From Roseburia porci (GTDB lineage: Bacteria; Bacillota; Clostridia; Lachnospirales; Lachnospiraceae): a stretch of 64,000 nucleotides of DNA. This document shows positions 37,907 to 46,483 of the stretch, one piece after another. The stretch covers positions 124,001-188,000 of the forward strand of contig NZ_VUNI01000001.1 of assembly GCF_009695765.1 (NCBI RefSeq), written 5' to 3'. Position numbers and translations under genes: made by a program. Within the stretch, counting starts at the first letter, position 1. Each line of letters begins with the position of its first letter. Under the pieces are notes generated by a model. It saw nothing but the letters and a program-made list of their open reading frames with translations. It made no database searches and was not told the origin of the DNA.

Positions 37907-39874
37907 ATGAAAATCACATTAAAAGATGGCTCTGTAAAAGAGTACAGTGAAGCAAAATCTGTATATGAAATTGCCGCAGATATCAGTGAGGGACTTGCAC
38001 GTGTCGCATGTGCAGGAGAAATTGATGGCAAAGTGGTAGATCTTCGAACTATCATTGATGCTGACTGCGCACTTAATATAGTAACAGCAAACGATCCGGA
38101 AGGATTACAGGTAATCCGTCATACCGCATCTCATATCATGGCACAGGCTGTAAAACGCCTTTTCCCAGATGCAAAGATCGCAATCGGACCTGCAATTGAA
38201 GATGGTTTTTATTATGATTTTGATTCACAGCCATTCTCAAGAGAAGACCTGGATAATATTGAGGCTGAGATGAAGAAGATTATCAAAGAAGGCCATGAAA
38301 TCACCAGATTTACACTTCCAAGAGAAGAGGCAATCGCATTCATGAAGGAAAAAGAAGAGCCTTACAAAGTAGAACTGATCGAGGATCTTCCGGAAGATGC
38401 AGAAATCTCCTTCTATGATCAGGGTGGATTCGTAGATCTGTGTGCAGGTCCTCATCTTATGAGCACGAAAGGTGTAAAGGCATATAAACTGATTTCTTCT
38501 TCTATGGCATACTGGAGAGGCGATTCTGAAAAAGCACGCCTTCACAGAATTTATGGTACTGCATTTAACAAGAAAGACGAATTAAAAGAACATCTTGCAA
38601 AACTGGAAGATGCAAAAATGAGAGACCATAACCGTCTTGGACGTGAAATGGGATTGTTTACAACGGTTGATGTAATCGGACAGGGACTTCCACTTTTTAC
38701 ACCAAAGGGAACAAAGATGATCATGAAACTTCAGAGATGGATCGAGGATCTGGAAGATAATGAGTGGGGATATCGCCGTACAAGAACACCGCTCATGGCC
38801 AAATCAGATCTTTATAAAATTTCCGGACACTGGGATCATTATAAAGATGGCATGTTTGTTCTTGGCGATGAAGAGAAGGACAAAGAAGTATTTGCACTTC
38901 GTCCGATGACATGTCCATTCCAGTATTATGTATACAAGAATGAACAGCATTCTTATCGTGATCTTCCTTATCGTATGAGTGAGACATCAACATTATTCCG
39001 TTCTGAGGATTCCGGCGAGATGCATGGCCTGACACGTGTACGTCAGTTCACAATCACAGAAGCGCATAACGTTATCCGCCCGGATCAGGCAGAAGAGGAA
39101 TTAAAGAGCTGCTTTGACCTTGCAATGTATGTATTAAAGACATTAGGACTTGAAGACGATGTAACATTCCGTCTTTCAAAATGGGATCCAAATAATAAAA
39201 AGAAATATCTTGGCGATGACAATTACTGGGAAAGCACACAGGGAAAATTGCGTGAGATTCTGGTAGAGTCTGGAAAACCATTTGTTGAAGCCGATGGAGA
39301 GGCCGCTTTCTATGGTCCAAAGATTGATATTCAGGCGAAGAACGTATATGGCAAAGAAGACACCATGATCACAATCCAGCTTGACTGTGCAATTGCCGAG
39401 AACTTTGATATGTATTATATCGATCAGAACGGAGAGCGTGTTCGTCCATATATTGTACACAGAACATCTATGGGATGCTATGAAAGAACACTTGCATGGC
39501 TGATTGAGAAATATGCAGGTAAATTTCCGACATGGTTATGCCCGGAGCAGGTAAGAGTGCTTCCAATTTCTGAAAAATATATGGATTACGCACAGAAAGT
39601 TGCAGCAGAACTGAAAGCAAATGGTGTGGATGTAACGGTAGACAGCCGTGCTGAGAAGATCGGATATAAGATCCGTGAAGCAAGACTGGATAAACTTCCT
39701 TATATGCTTGTTGTAGGACAGCAGGAAGAGGCAGATGGTACAGTATCTGTAAGAAGCCGCTTTGCCGGTGATGAGGGCGTGAAACCTCTGTCTGAATTCA
39801 TTGATCAGATCTGCAAGGAGATCCGTACAAAGGAAATCCGTAAGGAAGAAGTTCCGGCAGAAGAACAGAAATAA
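37907..39874 (+). CDS. thrS: Threonyl-tRNA synthetase
   Basis: Class II synthetase charging tRNA-Thr. It has 655 residues: the TGS domain (1-62), the editing domain with HTASH (H72, H76) and its zinc-site partners, the catalytic core (motif 2 FRSEDSGEMHGLTRVRQF, motif 3 region VHRTSMGCYERT), and the anticodon-binding domain from about residue 535. The last ~18 residues are a charged extension, EIRKEEVPAEEQ. The AAGGAGACT site precedes the ATG. Expression is controlled by the T-box leader; a terminator follows. Confidence 0.98.
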   Translation: MKITLKDGSVKEYSEAKSVYEIAADISEGLARVACAGEIDGKVVDLRTIIDADCALNIVTANDPEGLQVIRHTASHIMAQAVKRLFPDAKIAIGPAIEDGFYYDFDSQPFSREDLDNIEAEMKKIIKEGHEITRFTLPREEAIAFMKEKEEPYKVELIEDLPEDAEISFYDQGGFVDLCAGPHLMSTKGVKAYKLISSSMAYWRGDSEKARLHRIYGTAFNKKDELKEHLAKLEDAKMRDHNRLGREMGLFTTVDVIGQGLPLFTPKGTKMIMKLQRWIEDLEDNEWGYRRTRTPLMAKSDLYKISGHWDHYKDGMFVLGDEEKDKEVFALRPMTCPFQYYVYKNEQHSYRDLPYRMSETSTLFRSEDSGEMHGLTRVRQFTITEAHNVIRPDQAEEELKSCFDLAMYVLKTLGLEDDVTFRLSKWDPNNKKKYLGDDNYWESTQGKLREILVESGKPFVEADGEAAFYGPKIDIQAKNVYGKEDTMITIQLDCAIAENFDMYYIDQNGERVRPYIVHRTSMGCYERTLAWLIEKYAGKFPTWLCPEQVRVLPISEKYMDYAQKVAAELKANGVDVTVDSRAEKIGYKIREARLDKLPYMLVVGQQEEADGTVSVRSRFAGDEGVKPLSEFIDQICKEIRTKEIRKEEVPAEEQK

Positions 39875-39893
39875 TTTTCACAAAAGCAAGATG

Positions 39894-39923
39894 AGGCAGG
39901 AGCGGAAACTCCTGCCTTTTTTG
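39894..39923 (+). terminator. Intrinsic terminator after thrS
   Basis: A 9-bp GC-rich stem (39894-39902 with 39909-39917) and a T6 run. Confidence 0.9.
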
Positions 39924-40031
39924 AAAGGAGTTTTATCTGAAAATAAAAAATGCCAGAATATACCTGTTTTACGATTGCACAATTGAACATAATAGGAATG
40001 TTACAAATTTAAAAGCAGGAGGATAACATTC

Positions 40032-40346
40032 ATGACAGTATTGGATTGTACCGTTTCAAATTGCGCGTATAACAGAGACAGAAGCTGCAGAAAAGACAAT
40101 ATACAGGTGGAAGGCAGCGAAGCTCATGTAACGTCTGACACATGCTGCGGCAGCTTTGAGCTGAAAGGCTGTGGCTGTTCAAACGCAGATTGTGGATGCC
40201 CGTCCAAGGAAACCGATGTATTTTGCAAAGCGGAAGAATGCGTGTTTAATCATTCAATGAAATGTGGCGCGGATCATATCAGTATTTCCGGTGGAAAAGC
40301 GGATACATCTGCGGAGACAGAATGCGCAAGTTTTGACTGCAGGTAA
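40032..40346 (+). CDS. Cysteine-rich DUF1540 protein, two copies of the domain
   Basis: A 104-residue protein with 17 cysteines. Two DUF1540-like units are seen: residues ~5-42 (CTVSNCAYNRDRSCRKDNIQV) and ~64-103 (CKAEECVFNHSMKCGADHISI), each ending in a C-x-SF motif. Between them lies a short Cys/Gly stretch (GCGCSNADCGCP). The spacing of cysteines suggests metal binding, but this is inferred. An AGGAGGAT site precedes the ATG. It is a lone gene after thrS. DUF1540 genes are common in spore-forming Clostridia; the role is not known. Confidence 0.82.
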   Translation: MTVLDCTVSNCAYNRDRSCRKDNIQVEGSEAHVTSDTCCGSFELKGCGCSNADCGCPSKETDVFCKAEECVFNHSMKCGADHISISGGKADTSAETECASFDCR

Positions 40347-40354
40347 CTGGAAAA

Positions 40355-40381
40355 AGGTGGTACAGGGAATTTGTACCACCT
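40355..40381 (+). other. Hairpin after DUF1540 gene
   Basis: A 10-bp perfect stem (40355-40364 with 40372-40381). There is no T-run, so it is a weak terminator at best. Confidence 0.5.
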
Positions 40382-40383
40382 AC

Positions 40384-40412
40384 TTGAAAGGCAAAATGAA
40401 CCGTAGTAAAAT
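40384..40412 (+). promoter_or_regulatory. Sigma-A promoter for the phospholipase-like gene
   Basis: TTGAAA (40384-40389), 17 bases, TAAAAT (40407-40412). Confidence 0.55.
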
Positions 40413-40465
40413 ATAGGAGGTTAGAACTATAAATTGTGTTTTTTACTCTGAAAGGAGTCATAGAA

Positions 40466-41083
40466 ATGCGTAAGAAATCACATGTTTCACTTGCAAGATT
40501 TATTGTTCGCAACACGGACAACGAAGAACTGAAAAAACATCGTTATTCATTTTATATCGGGAGTATTCTGCCGGATATAAAACCATCGTTTGTATATCGA
40601 AAGCACGAGATTGACGGTACGTTTCCGGATCTGCAGGAACGAATGAAAAAGATGCTGGAACGGATTCCGGGAAAAGAAAAATATACAAGAAGAGACATTT
40701 GCAGAATGGGAGAGATCAGCCACTATCTGGCAGATTATTTTACATTCCCGCATAACAAGGAATATCCGGGAAGTCTGAAAGACCATTGTACCTATGAAGA
40801 AGAATTAAAACAGAAACTCAGGACGTATCTCAATACACATGAGGCAAAAGAGAATCTGAGACCAAAGAAATTTTTTACTTCTACAGAATCATTGTTTGAG
40901 TTTATAAACAGGAGTCATCGTGAGTATCTGGATGGAAAGCATGGGGTAAAGCATGATATTGAATCGATTGTCGAGGTAAATCATCAGGCTTTGGAAGGCT
41001 TTTTTGATCTTTTAAAGAGAAAAGAACATAAGAAACGTTATATTGACACAACGGGCAAAAATCTGCATCACGGAGCGGCATAG
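40466..41083 (+). CDS. Zinc-dependent phospholipase C-family protein
   Basis: A 205-residue, mostly helical protein resembling the zinc-dependent phospholipase C / P1 nuclease fold. Candidate metal ligands are the histidines in KSHVSLARF near the N-terminus and in EISHYLADYFTFPHNK near residue 85, together with the Asp in SILPD. There is no signal peptide, unlike the secreted toxins of this fold, so it is probably cytosolic and its activity is open. ATG 40466 with AAAGGAG at the right distance is preferred over the GTG at 40436. Confidence 0.72.
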   Translation: MRKKSHVSLARFIVRNTDNEELKKHRYSFYIGSILPDIKPSFVYRKHEIDGTFPDLQERMKKMLERIPGKEKYTRRDICRMGEISHYLADYFTFPHNKEYPGSLKDHCTYEEELKQKLRTYLNTHEAKENLRPKKFFTSTESLFEFINRSHREYLDGKHGVKHDIESIVEVNHQALEGFFDLLKRKEHKKRYIDTTGKNLHHGAA

Positions 41084-41130
41084 GTGAGAGTCTTTGTCGA
41101 AATATGCTGAAAAGAGACGGTGTTTTTTGA

Positions 41131-41159
41131 TTGCTTTTTACCTGTCTGTGGCGTAAAAT
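41131..41159 (+). promoter_or_regulatory. Possible sigma-A promoter for lgt
   Basis: TTGCTT (41131-41136), 17 bases, TAAAAT (41154-41159). Confidence 0.45.
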
Positions 41160-41193
41160 GTAGAATGAACACAAAAGGAAAAGAGGAATTCAC

Positions 41194-42060
41194 TTGGACT
41201 ATAACATTAATTTTCCGAAACTACATATTTATCTGCACCATGTAGGACAGAGCATCAATATTGGAAGCTACCGGATCGCATTTTACGGGATTATTATTGC
41301 AATTGGCATGCTTGCAGGAATTGCAATTGCCTGTTATGAAGCAAAGAGAACCGGACAGAATCCGGATGATTATATTGACCTTGCAATTATTGCAATCATC
41401 TGTTCGCTGATTGGAGCGAGACTTTACTATGTTGCATTCCGATGGGATATTTATAAGGATGACCTCATCAGTATTTTTAAGATCCGTCAGGGAGGACTGG
41501 CAATTTATGGTGGTGTGATCGCCGCAATATTGACAACATTCATTTTTGCAAAAGTGAAAAAGCTGTCTTTTGGCCAGTTGTGTGATACTGCAGGTCTTGG
41601 ACTGGTACTTGGGCAGATCATAGGAAGATGGGGAAATTTCTTCAACCGGGAAGCTTTCGGTGGATATTGCAACAATCTTCTGGCAATGCAGATTCCGGTA
41701 TCAGCAGTTCGTTCAACTTCGGATATCACGCAGGAACTGATGGAACATGAAGTCTGGGTTGATGGGATTCAATATATTCAGGTTCATCCGACTTTTTTAT
41801 ATGAATCTTTATCCAATCTGGTCCTTTTGATTATTCTGCTTTTGTTCCGCAAACACAAGAAGTTTAACGGAGAAGTATTTCTCTGGTATCTGTTTGGATA
41901 TGGAATTATTCGTTTCTGGGTAGAAGCACTCAGAACAGATCAGCTTTTGATACCAGTGATTGGATATCCGGTATCCAGAGCACTTGCGGCAGTGCTTGTA
42001 GTGGTCTCTGCAATCTGGATTGTGATCGGACGGAGGAAAAAGGCAAAAGAAACAGTGTGA
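41194..42060 (+). CDS. lgt: Prolipoprotein diacylglyceryl transferase
   Basis: Lgt moves diacylglycerol from phosphatidylglycerol to the lipobox cysteine of prelipoproteins, the first step in lipoprotein maturation. The 288-residue protein has about seven membrane segments and the family motif GRWGNFFNREAFG near residue 147; other signatures are GGLAIYGGVI and HPTFLYES. The start is TTG, 41194, with AGAGGA upstream and no nearby ATG in frame. It has its own promoter and is followed by a tiny Spo0E-like gene 23 bases on. Confidence 0.96.
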   Translation: MDYNINFPKLHIYLHHVGQSINIGSYRIAFYGIIIAIGMLAGIAIACYEAKRTGQNPDDYIDLAIIAIICSLIGARLYYVAFRWDIYKDDLISIFKIRQGGLAIYGGVIAAILTTFIFAKVKKLSFGQLCDTAGLGLVLGQIIGRWGNFFNREAFGGYCNNLLAMQIPVSAVRSTSDITQELMEHEVWVDGIQYIQVHPTFLYESLSNLVLLIILLLFRKHKKFNGEVFLWYLFGYGIIRFWVEALRTDQLLIPVIGYPVSRALAAVLVVVSAIWIVIGRRKKAKETV

Positions 42061-42083
42061 ATCGGTTTTAGGGAGGATTCATA

Positions 42084-42245
42084 ATGAGAGAACTGAAAGA
42101 ATTACAGCACCTAATCGAGAAAGCACGGCTGGAACTGGACCAGGCACTGGAGTCAGACAGCTATGAAATATACTATCAGAAAAGTGTTTATCTGGACAAA
42201 CTGATTGAAGAGTATTTGGAGATCACGGAAACGGTTGTCGGATAA
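42084..42245 (+). CDS. Spo0E-like aspartyl-phosphate phosphatase
   Basis: A 53-residue frame with a strong GGGAGG site seven bases before ATG. The chain is two helices with a short turn; residues 34-41 read SVYLDKLI, matching the Spo0E signature (S-x-x-x-D followed by KLI). Spo0E-type proteins remove phosphate from Spo0A~P and so hold back sporulation. It follows lgt after 23 bases and precedes two terminators and the mraZ promoter. Short length makes chance similarity possible, but RBS, motif and spacing agree. Confidence 0.75.
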   Translation: MRELKELQHLIEKARLELDQALESDSYEIYYQKSVYLDKLIEEYLEITETVVG

Positions 42246-42254
42246 CAAAACATG

Positions 42255-42293
42255 TGGAGGGAAATCCCATTTGGGATTTCCCTCCATTTTTTT
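42255..42293 (+). terminator. Intrinsic terminator after lgt/spo0E-like
   Basis: A 14-bp perfect stem (42255-42268 with 42273-42286), 4-base loop, then a T7 run. Confidence 0.92.
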
Positions 42294-42318
42294 GATTTAT
42301 TGGAAATAAAAATTAAGG

Positions 42319-42358
42319 AATCCGGGAAAATCGAAAAAGAAATTTTCCCGGATTTCTT
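42319..42358 (+). terminator. Second tandem hairpin upstream of mraZ
   Basis: A 13-bp perfect stem (42319-42331 with 42342-42354) and a T-rich end. It insulates the mraZ promoter, whose -35 box overlaps its end. Confidence 0.75.
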
Positions 42359-42385
42359 GATTTTAAGGGGCTAATGGGGTATTAT
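42357..42385 (+). promoter_or_regulatory. Sigma-A promoter for the dcw cluster
   Basis: TTGATT (42357-42362), 17 bases, TATTAT (42380-42385). Confidence 0.7.
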
Positions 42386-42391
42386 ATATAA

Positions 42392-42441
42392 AAAGTGGTG
42401 AAAAGTGGTGGGTTTTGCCTATCATGTGGAGGAAAGTGGTG
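42392..42441 (+). promoter_or_regulatory. MraZ operator repeats
   Basis: AAAGTGGTG occurs at 42392-42400, 42402-42410 and 42433-42441, plus a related ATGTGGAGG at 42424-42432. They form two pairs with a ~10-base period, starting at the expected transcription start. MraZ is known to bind GTGG-like direct repeats ahead of its own gene, so autoregulation is likely. Confidence 0.8.
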
Positions 42442-42468
42442 AAGAATTAGGAAGGGAGGTGTGCGGAC

Positions 42469-42900
42469 ATGTTCATGGGCGAATACAACCATACGATCGA
42501 TGCAAAAGGGCGTCTGATCGTACCGTCGAAATTCAGGGAACAGCTTGGAAACGAGTTTGTTGTTACAAAAGGACTGGATGGTTGTTTGTTCGTATATTCC
42601 AATGAAGAATGGAAGCACATCGAAGAAAAATTCCGTGAAATACCACTTACGACGAAAGATGCAAGAAAATTCTCCAGATTCTTCTTTGCAGGAGCAGCTT
42701 CCTGTGAAGTGGACAAGCAGGGAAGAATCCTTTTGCCGGCGAATCTGAGAGAATATGCAGGCATTGAGAAAGAAGTTGTCTCTGTTGGCGTGCTGAGCAG
42801 GGTAGAGATCTGGAGCAAAGACAGATGGCAGGATAACGGCGATTATGATGATATGGATGAGATCGCAGAACATATGGCAGAAATGGGGCTTGGAATTTAA
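42469..42900 (+). CDS. mraZ: Transcriptional regulator MraZ
   Basis: MraZ is an AbrB-like DNA-binding protein that forms ring oligomers and controls the dcw operon. The two SpoVT/AbrB-like repeats are seen: [22 protein letters not shown] near the start and [16 protein letters not shown] near residue 80. It is 143 residues long. The GGGAGGTG site precedes ATG 42469; a second ATG two codons on is possible. The stop codon overlaps the rsmH start by one base. Confidence 0.97.
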   Translation: MFMGEYNHTIDAKGRLIVPSKFREQLGNEFVVTKGLDGCLFVYSNEEWKHIEEKFREIPLTTKDARKFSRFFFAGAASCEVDKQGRILLPANLREYAGIEKEVVSVGVLSRVEIWSKDRWQDNGDYDDMDEIAEHMAEMGLGI

Positions 42901-43847
42901 TGGAATTTAAACATTACTCGGTACTGTTAGAGGAAACAATCGATAATTTGAATATCAAGCCGGATGGTGTCTATGTGGATGGAACACTTGGCGGAGGCGG
43001 TCATTCTTATCAGATCTGCAAACGGCTTACAGATGGCGGAAGACTGATCGGTATTGATCAGGACAAAGATGCGATTGCAGCAGCGGGAGAACGGCTCAAA
43101 GAATTTGAAGATCAGGTGACAATTGTAAGAAGCAATTATTCCAATATGAAGAATGTGCTTCAGGATCTTGGAATTGAAAAGGTAGATGGAATTGTTCTTG
43201 ATCTTGGCGTATCTTCTTTTCAGCTGGATACACCGGAAAGAGGTTTTACTTACCGCTCAGAAGATGCACCACTTGATATGCGGATGGATGACAGACAGAA
43301 ACTGACAGCAAAAGACATTGTAAACGAGTATAGTGAGGCAGAATTGTTTCGTATCATTCGTGACTATGGAGAAGATCGTTTTGCCAAAAATATTGCAAAA
43401 CATATTGTTGCAGCGAGAAAGGACAAGCCGATAGAGACAACCGGAGAATTGAATCGGATCATAAGTGGTGCGATTCCAATGAAGGTTCAGGCGACAGGAG
43501 GACATCCGTCCAAAAGAACGTATCAGGCGATCCGCATCGAGTTAAACCATGAACTGGATGTTTTAAAGGATACTTTAGATGATATGATCGATCTTTTAAA
43601 CGAGGATGGGAGATTATGCATCATTACATTCCATTCACTGGAAGACCGCATTGTAAAAAGTAATTTTAAGAAAAATGAGAATCCATGCACCTGCCCGAGC
43701 AGTTTTCCGGTTTGTGTATGTGGTAAGAAATCTAAGGGACGTGTGGTAACAAGAAAGCCGATTCTTCCATCGGAGGAAGAACTGGAAGAGAATTCAAGAT
43801 CAAAAAGTGCCAAATTGCGTGTCTTTGAAAAACACCAGGAGCAATAG
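42900..43847 (+). CDS. rsmH: 16S rRNA (cytosine1402-N4)-methyltransferase
   Basis: RsmH (MraW) methylates N4 of C1402 in 16S rRNA using S-adenosylmethionine. Motifs include [23 protein letters not shown] (SAM loop), [19 protein letters not shown] and the HSLEDRIVK segment near the C-terminus. It has 315 residues, with a cysteine pair in [13 protein letters not shown] near the end, as usual. It is coupled to mraZ by TAATG. Confidence 0.97.
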   Translation: MEFKHYSVLLEETIDNLNIKPDGVYVDGTLGGGGHSYQICKRLTDGGRLIGIDQDKDAIAAAGERLKEFEDQVTIVRSNYSNMKNVLQDLGIEKVDGIVLDLGVSSFQLDTPERGFTYRSEDAPLDMRMDDRQKLTAKDIVNEYSEAELFRIIRDYGEDRFAKNIAKHIVAARKDKPIETTGELNRIISGAIPMKVQATGGHPSKRTYQAIRIELNHELDVLKDTLDDMIDLLNEDGRLCIITFHSLEDRIVKSNFKKNENPCTCPSSFPVCVCGKKSKGRVVTRKPILPSEEELEENSRSKSAKLRVFEKHQEQ

Positions 43848-43917
43848 TCAAAAGAAAAAGGGATAATGAAAACACCAGATGAGAATCTGATTACAGGAAA
43901 TAAAGGAGTTTGTTAGG

Positions 43918-44418
43918 ATGGCAGACAGTACCAGAAAAACATATAACAGCAGAAGATATTATGTTGATGGAAATACAGTGCGCGAGATCAATCCGGAGGA
44001 GGAGAGAAGACAGCGCAGACTTCGCCGTGAACGGGAAGAACAGAGAAAAAAGAGAACAAGAAGAAACGCTGCAAAGCGCAACCGCGAAAAAGCACTGCAT
44101 ATGAGCAAAGCCTATGTGGTTTTTCTTACAACCTGTGTGATCATCAGTGCGTTTGCAGCCGGATATTATATTCAGGCACAGGCGCAGGTGACAAATCGTA
44201 TGCACGAAGTCGCAGCATTGGAAAGCCAGGTAACCGATATTAAGACGGACAATGATGCAAGATTAAAAAGAATTGAAACTTCGGTGGATCTGGATTATAT
44301 TAAAGATGTAGCAATGAATCAGCTTGGAATGAAATATGCACAGGAGGGACAGATTGTATACTATACGGTAGATAACAGCAATTACATGAACCAGTATAGT
44401 GATATCCCTCAAAAGTAG
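43918..44418 (+). CDS. ftsL: FtsL-like cell division protein
   Basis: A 166-residue single-pass membrane protein. A long, very basic N-terminal cytoplasmic part (residues 1-62, rich in Arg/Lys) is followed by one membrane helix (~65-85) and a coiled-coil outer region with heptads around LESQVTDIKTDNDARLKRIE, then a short tail (VAMNQLGMKYAQEGQIVYY). This pattern and its place between rsmH and the PBP genes mark FtsL, which joins FtsB and FtsQ at the septum. Sequence alone is weak; the position is the main evidence. An AAAGGAG site is upstream. Confidence 0.85.
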   Translation: MADSTRKTYNSRRYYVDGNTVREINPEEERRQRRLRREREEQRKKRTRRNAAKRNREKALHMSKAYVVFLTTCVIISAFAAGYYIQAQAQVTNRMHEVAALESQVTDIKTDNDARLKRIETSVDLDYIKDVAMNQLGMKYAQEGQIVYYTVDNSNYMNQYSDIPQK

Positions 44419-44429
44419 GAGTATTTTCA

Positions 44430-46406
44430 GTGGCAAAAAGAACAAAAAGAGCAAAAAAGCCTGCTGCAAAATTTTCCAGAAAAATGCGTGGTAAACTGGC
44501 ATTTCTCTTTACAGGAATGCTGGTACTCGTATGTGGATTGATCGGCAGGCTTATGTATATTAACTATACGAGCAGTGACAAATATAAAAAAATTGTTTTA
44601 TCACAACAGTCATATGATAGCTCAATTATCCCGTTTCAGAGAGGCGATATTGTCGACACGAAAGGGACGGTTTTAGCTACCAGTGTGGCTGTTTATAACG
44701 TTATACTGGATTGTTCCATTATGACGAGTGACACGAAATATGTAGAACCGACGATAGATGCGCTTATGGAATGCTTTCCGGATATCATGAACCGGGATCA
44801 GCTGGAAGATTATGCGGCAAACTCCAAGGACAGCAAGTATATTGTTCTTGCCAAAAAACTTCCTTATGACCAGATCCAGCCGTTTATAGAGAAACAGGAT
44901 GATACGGATAATAATCCAAACATCAAAGGCGTATGGTTTGAAAAGGAATACCAGAGAGAATATCCATATCATACACTGGCAAGTTCACTGATCGGGTTTA
45001 CAGCAAGTGGAAATGTAGGTAACTCCGGACTGGAAAACTATTATAATGATACATTAAACGGAATCAATGGACGGGAATATGGCTATCTGAATTCTGACAA
45101 TGATTTTGAGAAGACTGTTATTGATGCAAAAGATGGAAATACACTTGTGACAACGATCGATGCAAATATTCAGTCTATTGTGGAAGAAAAAATCAAAGAA
45201 TACAATGATATGTATACGGACAACAGCAGGGAAGGTGCGGGAAGCACAAATACAGGCGTGCTCGTGATGAATCCGAATAACGGAGAGATCCTTGCGATGG
45301 CAAATTATCCGAATTTTGATCTGGATAATCCAAGAGATCTGACACCGTATTATTCGCAGGAACAGATCGATGCAATGTCCGATGACGAGAATATGGATGC
45401 ATTGAATAAACTCTGGCAGAATTATTGCATTACCAGTACATTCGAGCCTGGATCCGTACAAAAACCATTTACCATTGCAACGGGACTTGATACTGGAACT
45501 GTCACCGATGATATGACGTTTGACTGTGACGGTGGTGAGATGTTCGATGGAAGAATCATTGGATGTGTGAAGCGGTCGGGACATGGGCTTGAAACGGTTC
45601 GGCAGGCTCTTATGAACTCCTGTAACGATGCGTTAATGCAGATGTCGTATAAGATAGGGATTGATAATTTCGTGAAATATCAGTCTGCATATGGATTTGG
45701 GCTGAAGACGAATATTGATCTGCCGGGAGAAGCAAATACATCAACACTTGTGTATACACTTGATAATATGAAACCGGTAGATCTTGCAACAAACTCATTC
45801 GGACAGAACTATAATACAACGATGATCCAGCTGGGAAGCGCATTCTGTTCGCTTGTAAATGGTGGAACCTATTATCAGCCGCATGTTGTGCGAAAAATCA
45901 CAGATGCTGATGGAAATACCATTTCAACGATTGATCCGACCGTTGTAAAAGAGACAATCTCAAGCTCTACCAGTGATCAGATCAAAGATTACATGTATAG
46001 TGTTGTGTCGGAAGGAACTGGTAAAATGGCAAAACTGGATGGCTATTCCATGGGAGGAAAGACAGGAACAGCAGAAAAACTGCCTCGTGGAAATGGTAAT
46101 TATGTAGTTTCTTTTATTGGTTATGTTCCACAGGAGAACCCGCAGCTTGTAATTTATGTTGTTGTGGATGAACCAAATGTTGACGATCAGTCTCATGGTG
46201 CATTTGCCATGAATATTTCCAGAGAGATTTTAAAAGAAGTTCTGCCATATCTGAACATTTATCCGGATGAAGAGCAAAACGGAACGAATGCAGAGTATGG
46301 AATTTTAGGAACGGATGTAACCAAAAAGAGCGCAGAAGCGGCTGCAGCAGCGGGACAGGAAGCACAGAATGCAGATGTACCGCAGGATGAGAATGCTGGA
46401 CAGTAA
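44430..46406 (+). CDS. Class B penicillin-binding protein (FtsI/PBP2-like)
   Basis: A septal peptidoglycan transpeptidase. N-terminal membrane helix (~25-45), dimerisation domain (~55-230) and transpeptidase domain: SxxK is S342-V-Q-K345, SxN is S397-C-N399, KTG is K544-T-G546 (GKTGTAEK). The start is GTG with a TAGGAG site. The tail (residues ~610-658) is rich in Ala, Gln, Glu and likely disordered; no PASTA domain is seen. It sits just before a second class B PBP. By position this is the division PBP (FtsI/PBP2B). Confidence 0.92.
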   Translation: MAKRTKRAKKPAAKFSRKMRGKLAFLFTGMLVLVCGLIGRLMYINYTSSDKYKKIVLSQQSYDSSIIPFQRGDIVDTKGTVLATSVAVYNVILDCSIMTSDTKYVEPTIDALMECFPDIMNRDQLEDYAANSKDSKYIVLAKKLPYDQIQPFIEKQDDTDNNPNIKGVWFEKEYQREYPYHTLASSLIGFTASGNVGNSGLENYYNDTLNGINGREYGYLNSDNDFEKTVIDAKDGNTLVTTIDANIQSIVEEKIKEYNDMYTDNSREGAGSTNTGVLVMNPNNGEILAMANYPNFDLDNPRDLTPYYSQEQIDAMSDDENMDALNKLWQNYCITSTFEPGSVQKPFTIATGLDTGTVTDDMTFDCDGGEMFDGRIIGCVKRSGHGLETVRQALMNSCNDALMQMSYKIGIDNFVKYQSAYGFGLKTNIDLPGEANTSTLVYTLDNMKPVDLATNSFGQNYNTTMIQLGSAFCSLVNGGTYYQPHVVRKITDADGNTISTIDPTVVKETISSSTSDQIKDYMYSVVSEGTGKMAKLDGYSMGGKTGTAEKLPRGNGNYVVSFIGYVPQENPQLVIYVVVDEPNVDDQSHGAFAMNISREILKEVLPYLNIYPDEEQNGTNAEYGILGTDVTKKSAEAAAAAGQEAQNADVPQDENAGQ

Positions 46407-46430
46407 ATGATAGACAAAACAGAATCGAAT

Positions 46431-46483
46431 AACCTCATAAATGCTTACATAAGATATTATAAGGCGTTTATGAGGTTATTTTT
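46431..46483 (+). promoter_or_regulatory. Hairpin with T-tract overlapping the RBS of the second PBP
   Basis: A 14-bp stem (46431-46444 with 46464-46477, one G-U pair) followed by ATTTTT. Its 3' arm contains the TGAGG ribosome-binding site for the ATG at 46484. It can act as a terminator after the first PBP and also hide the RBS of the second. Confidence 0.7.

Noticed and set aside
40436-40465. GTG start ten codons upstream for the phospholipase-like gene
   Set aside because: Its nearest AGGAGG is 15 bases away, while ATG 40466 has AAAGGAG at the ideal distance.
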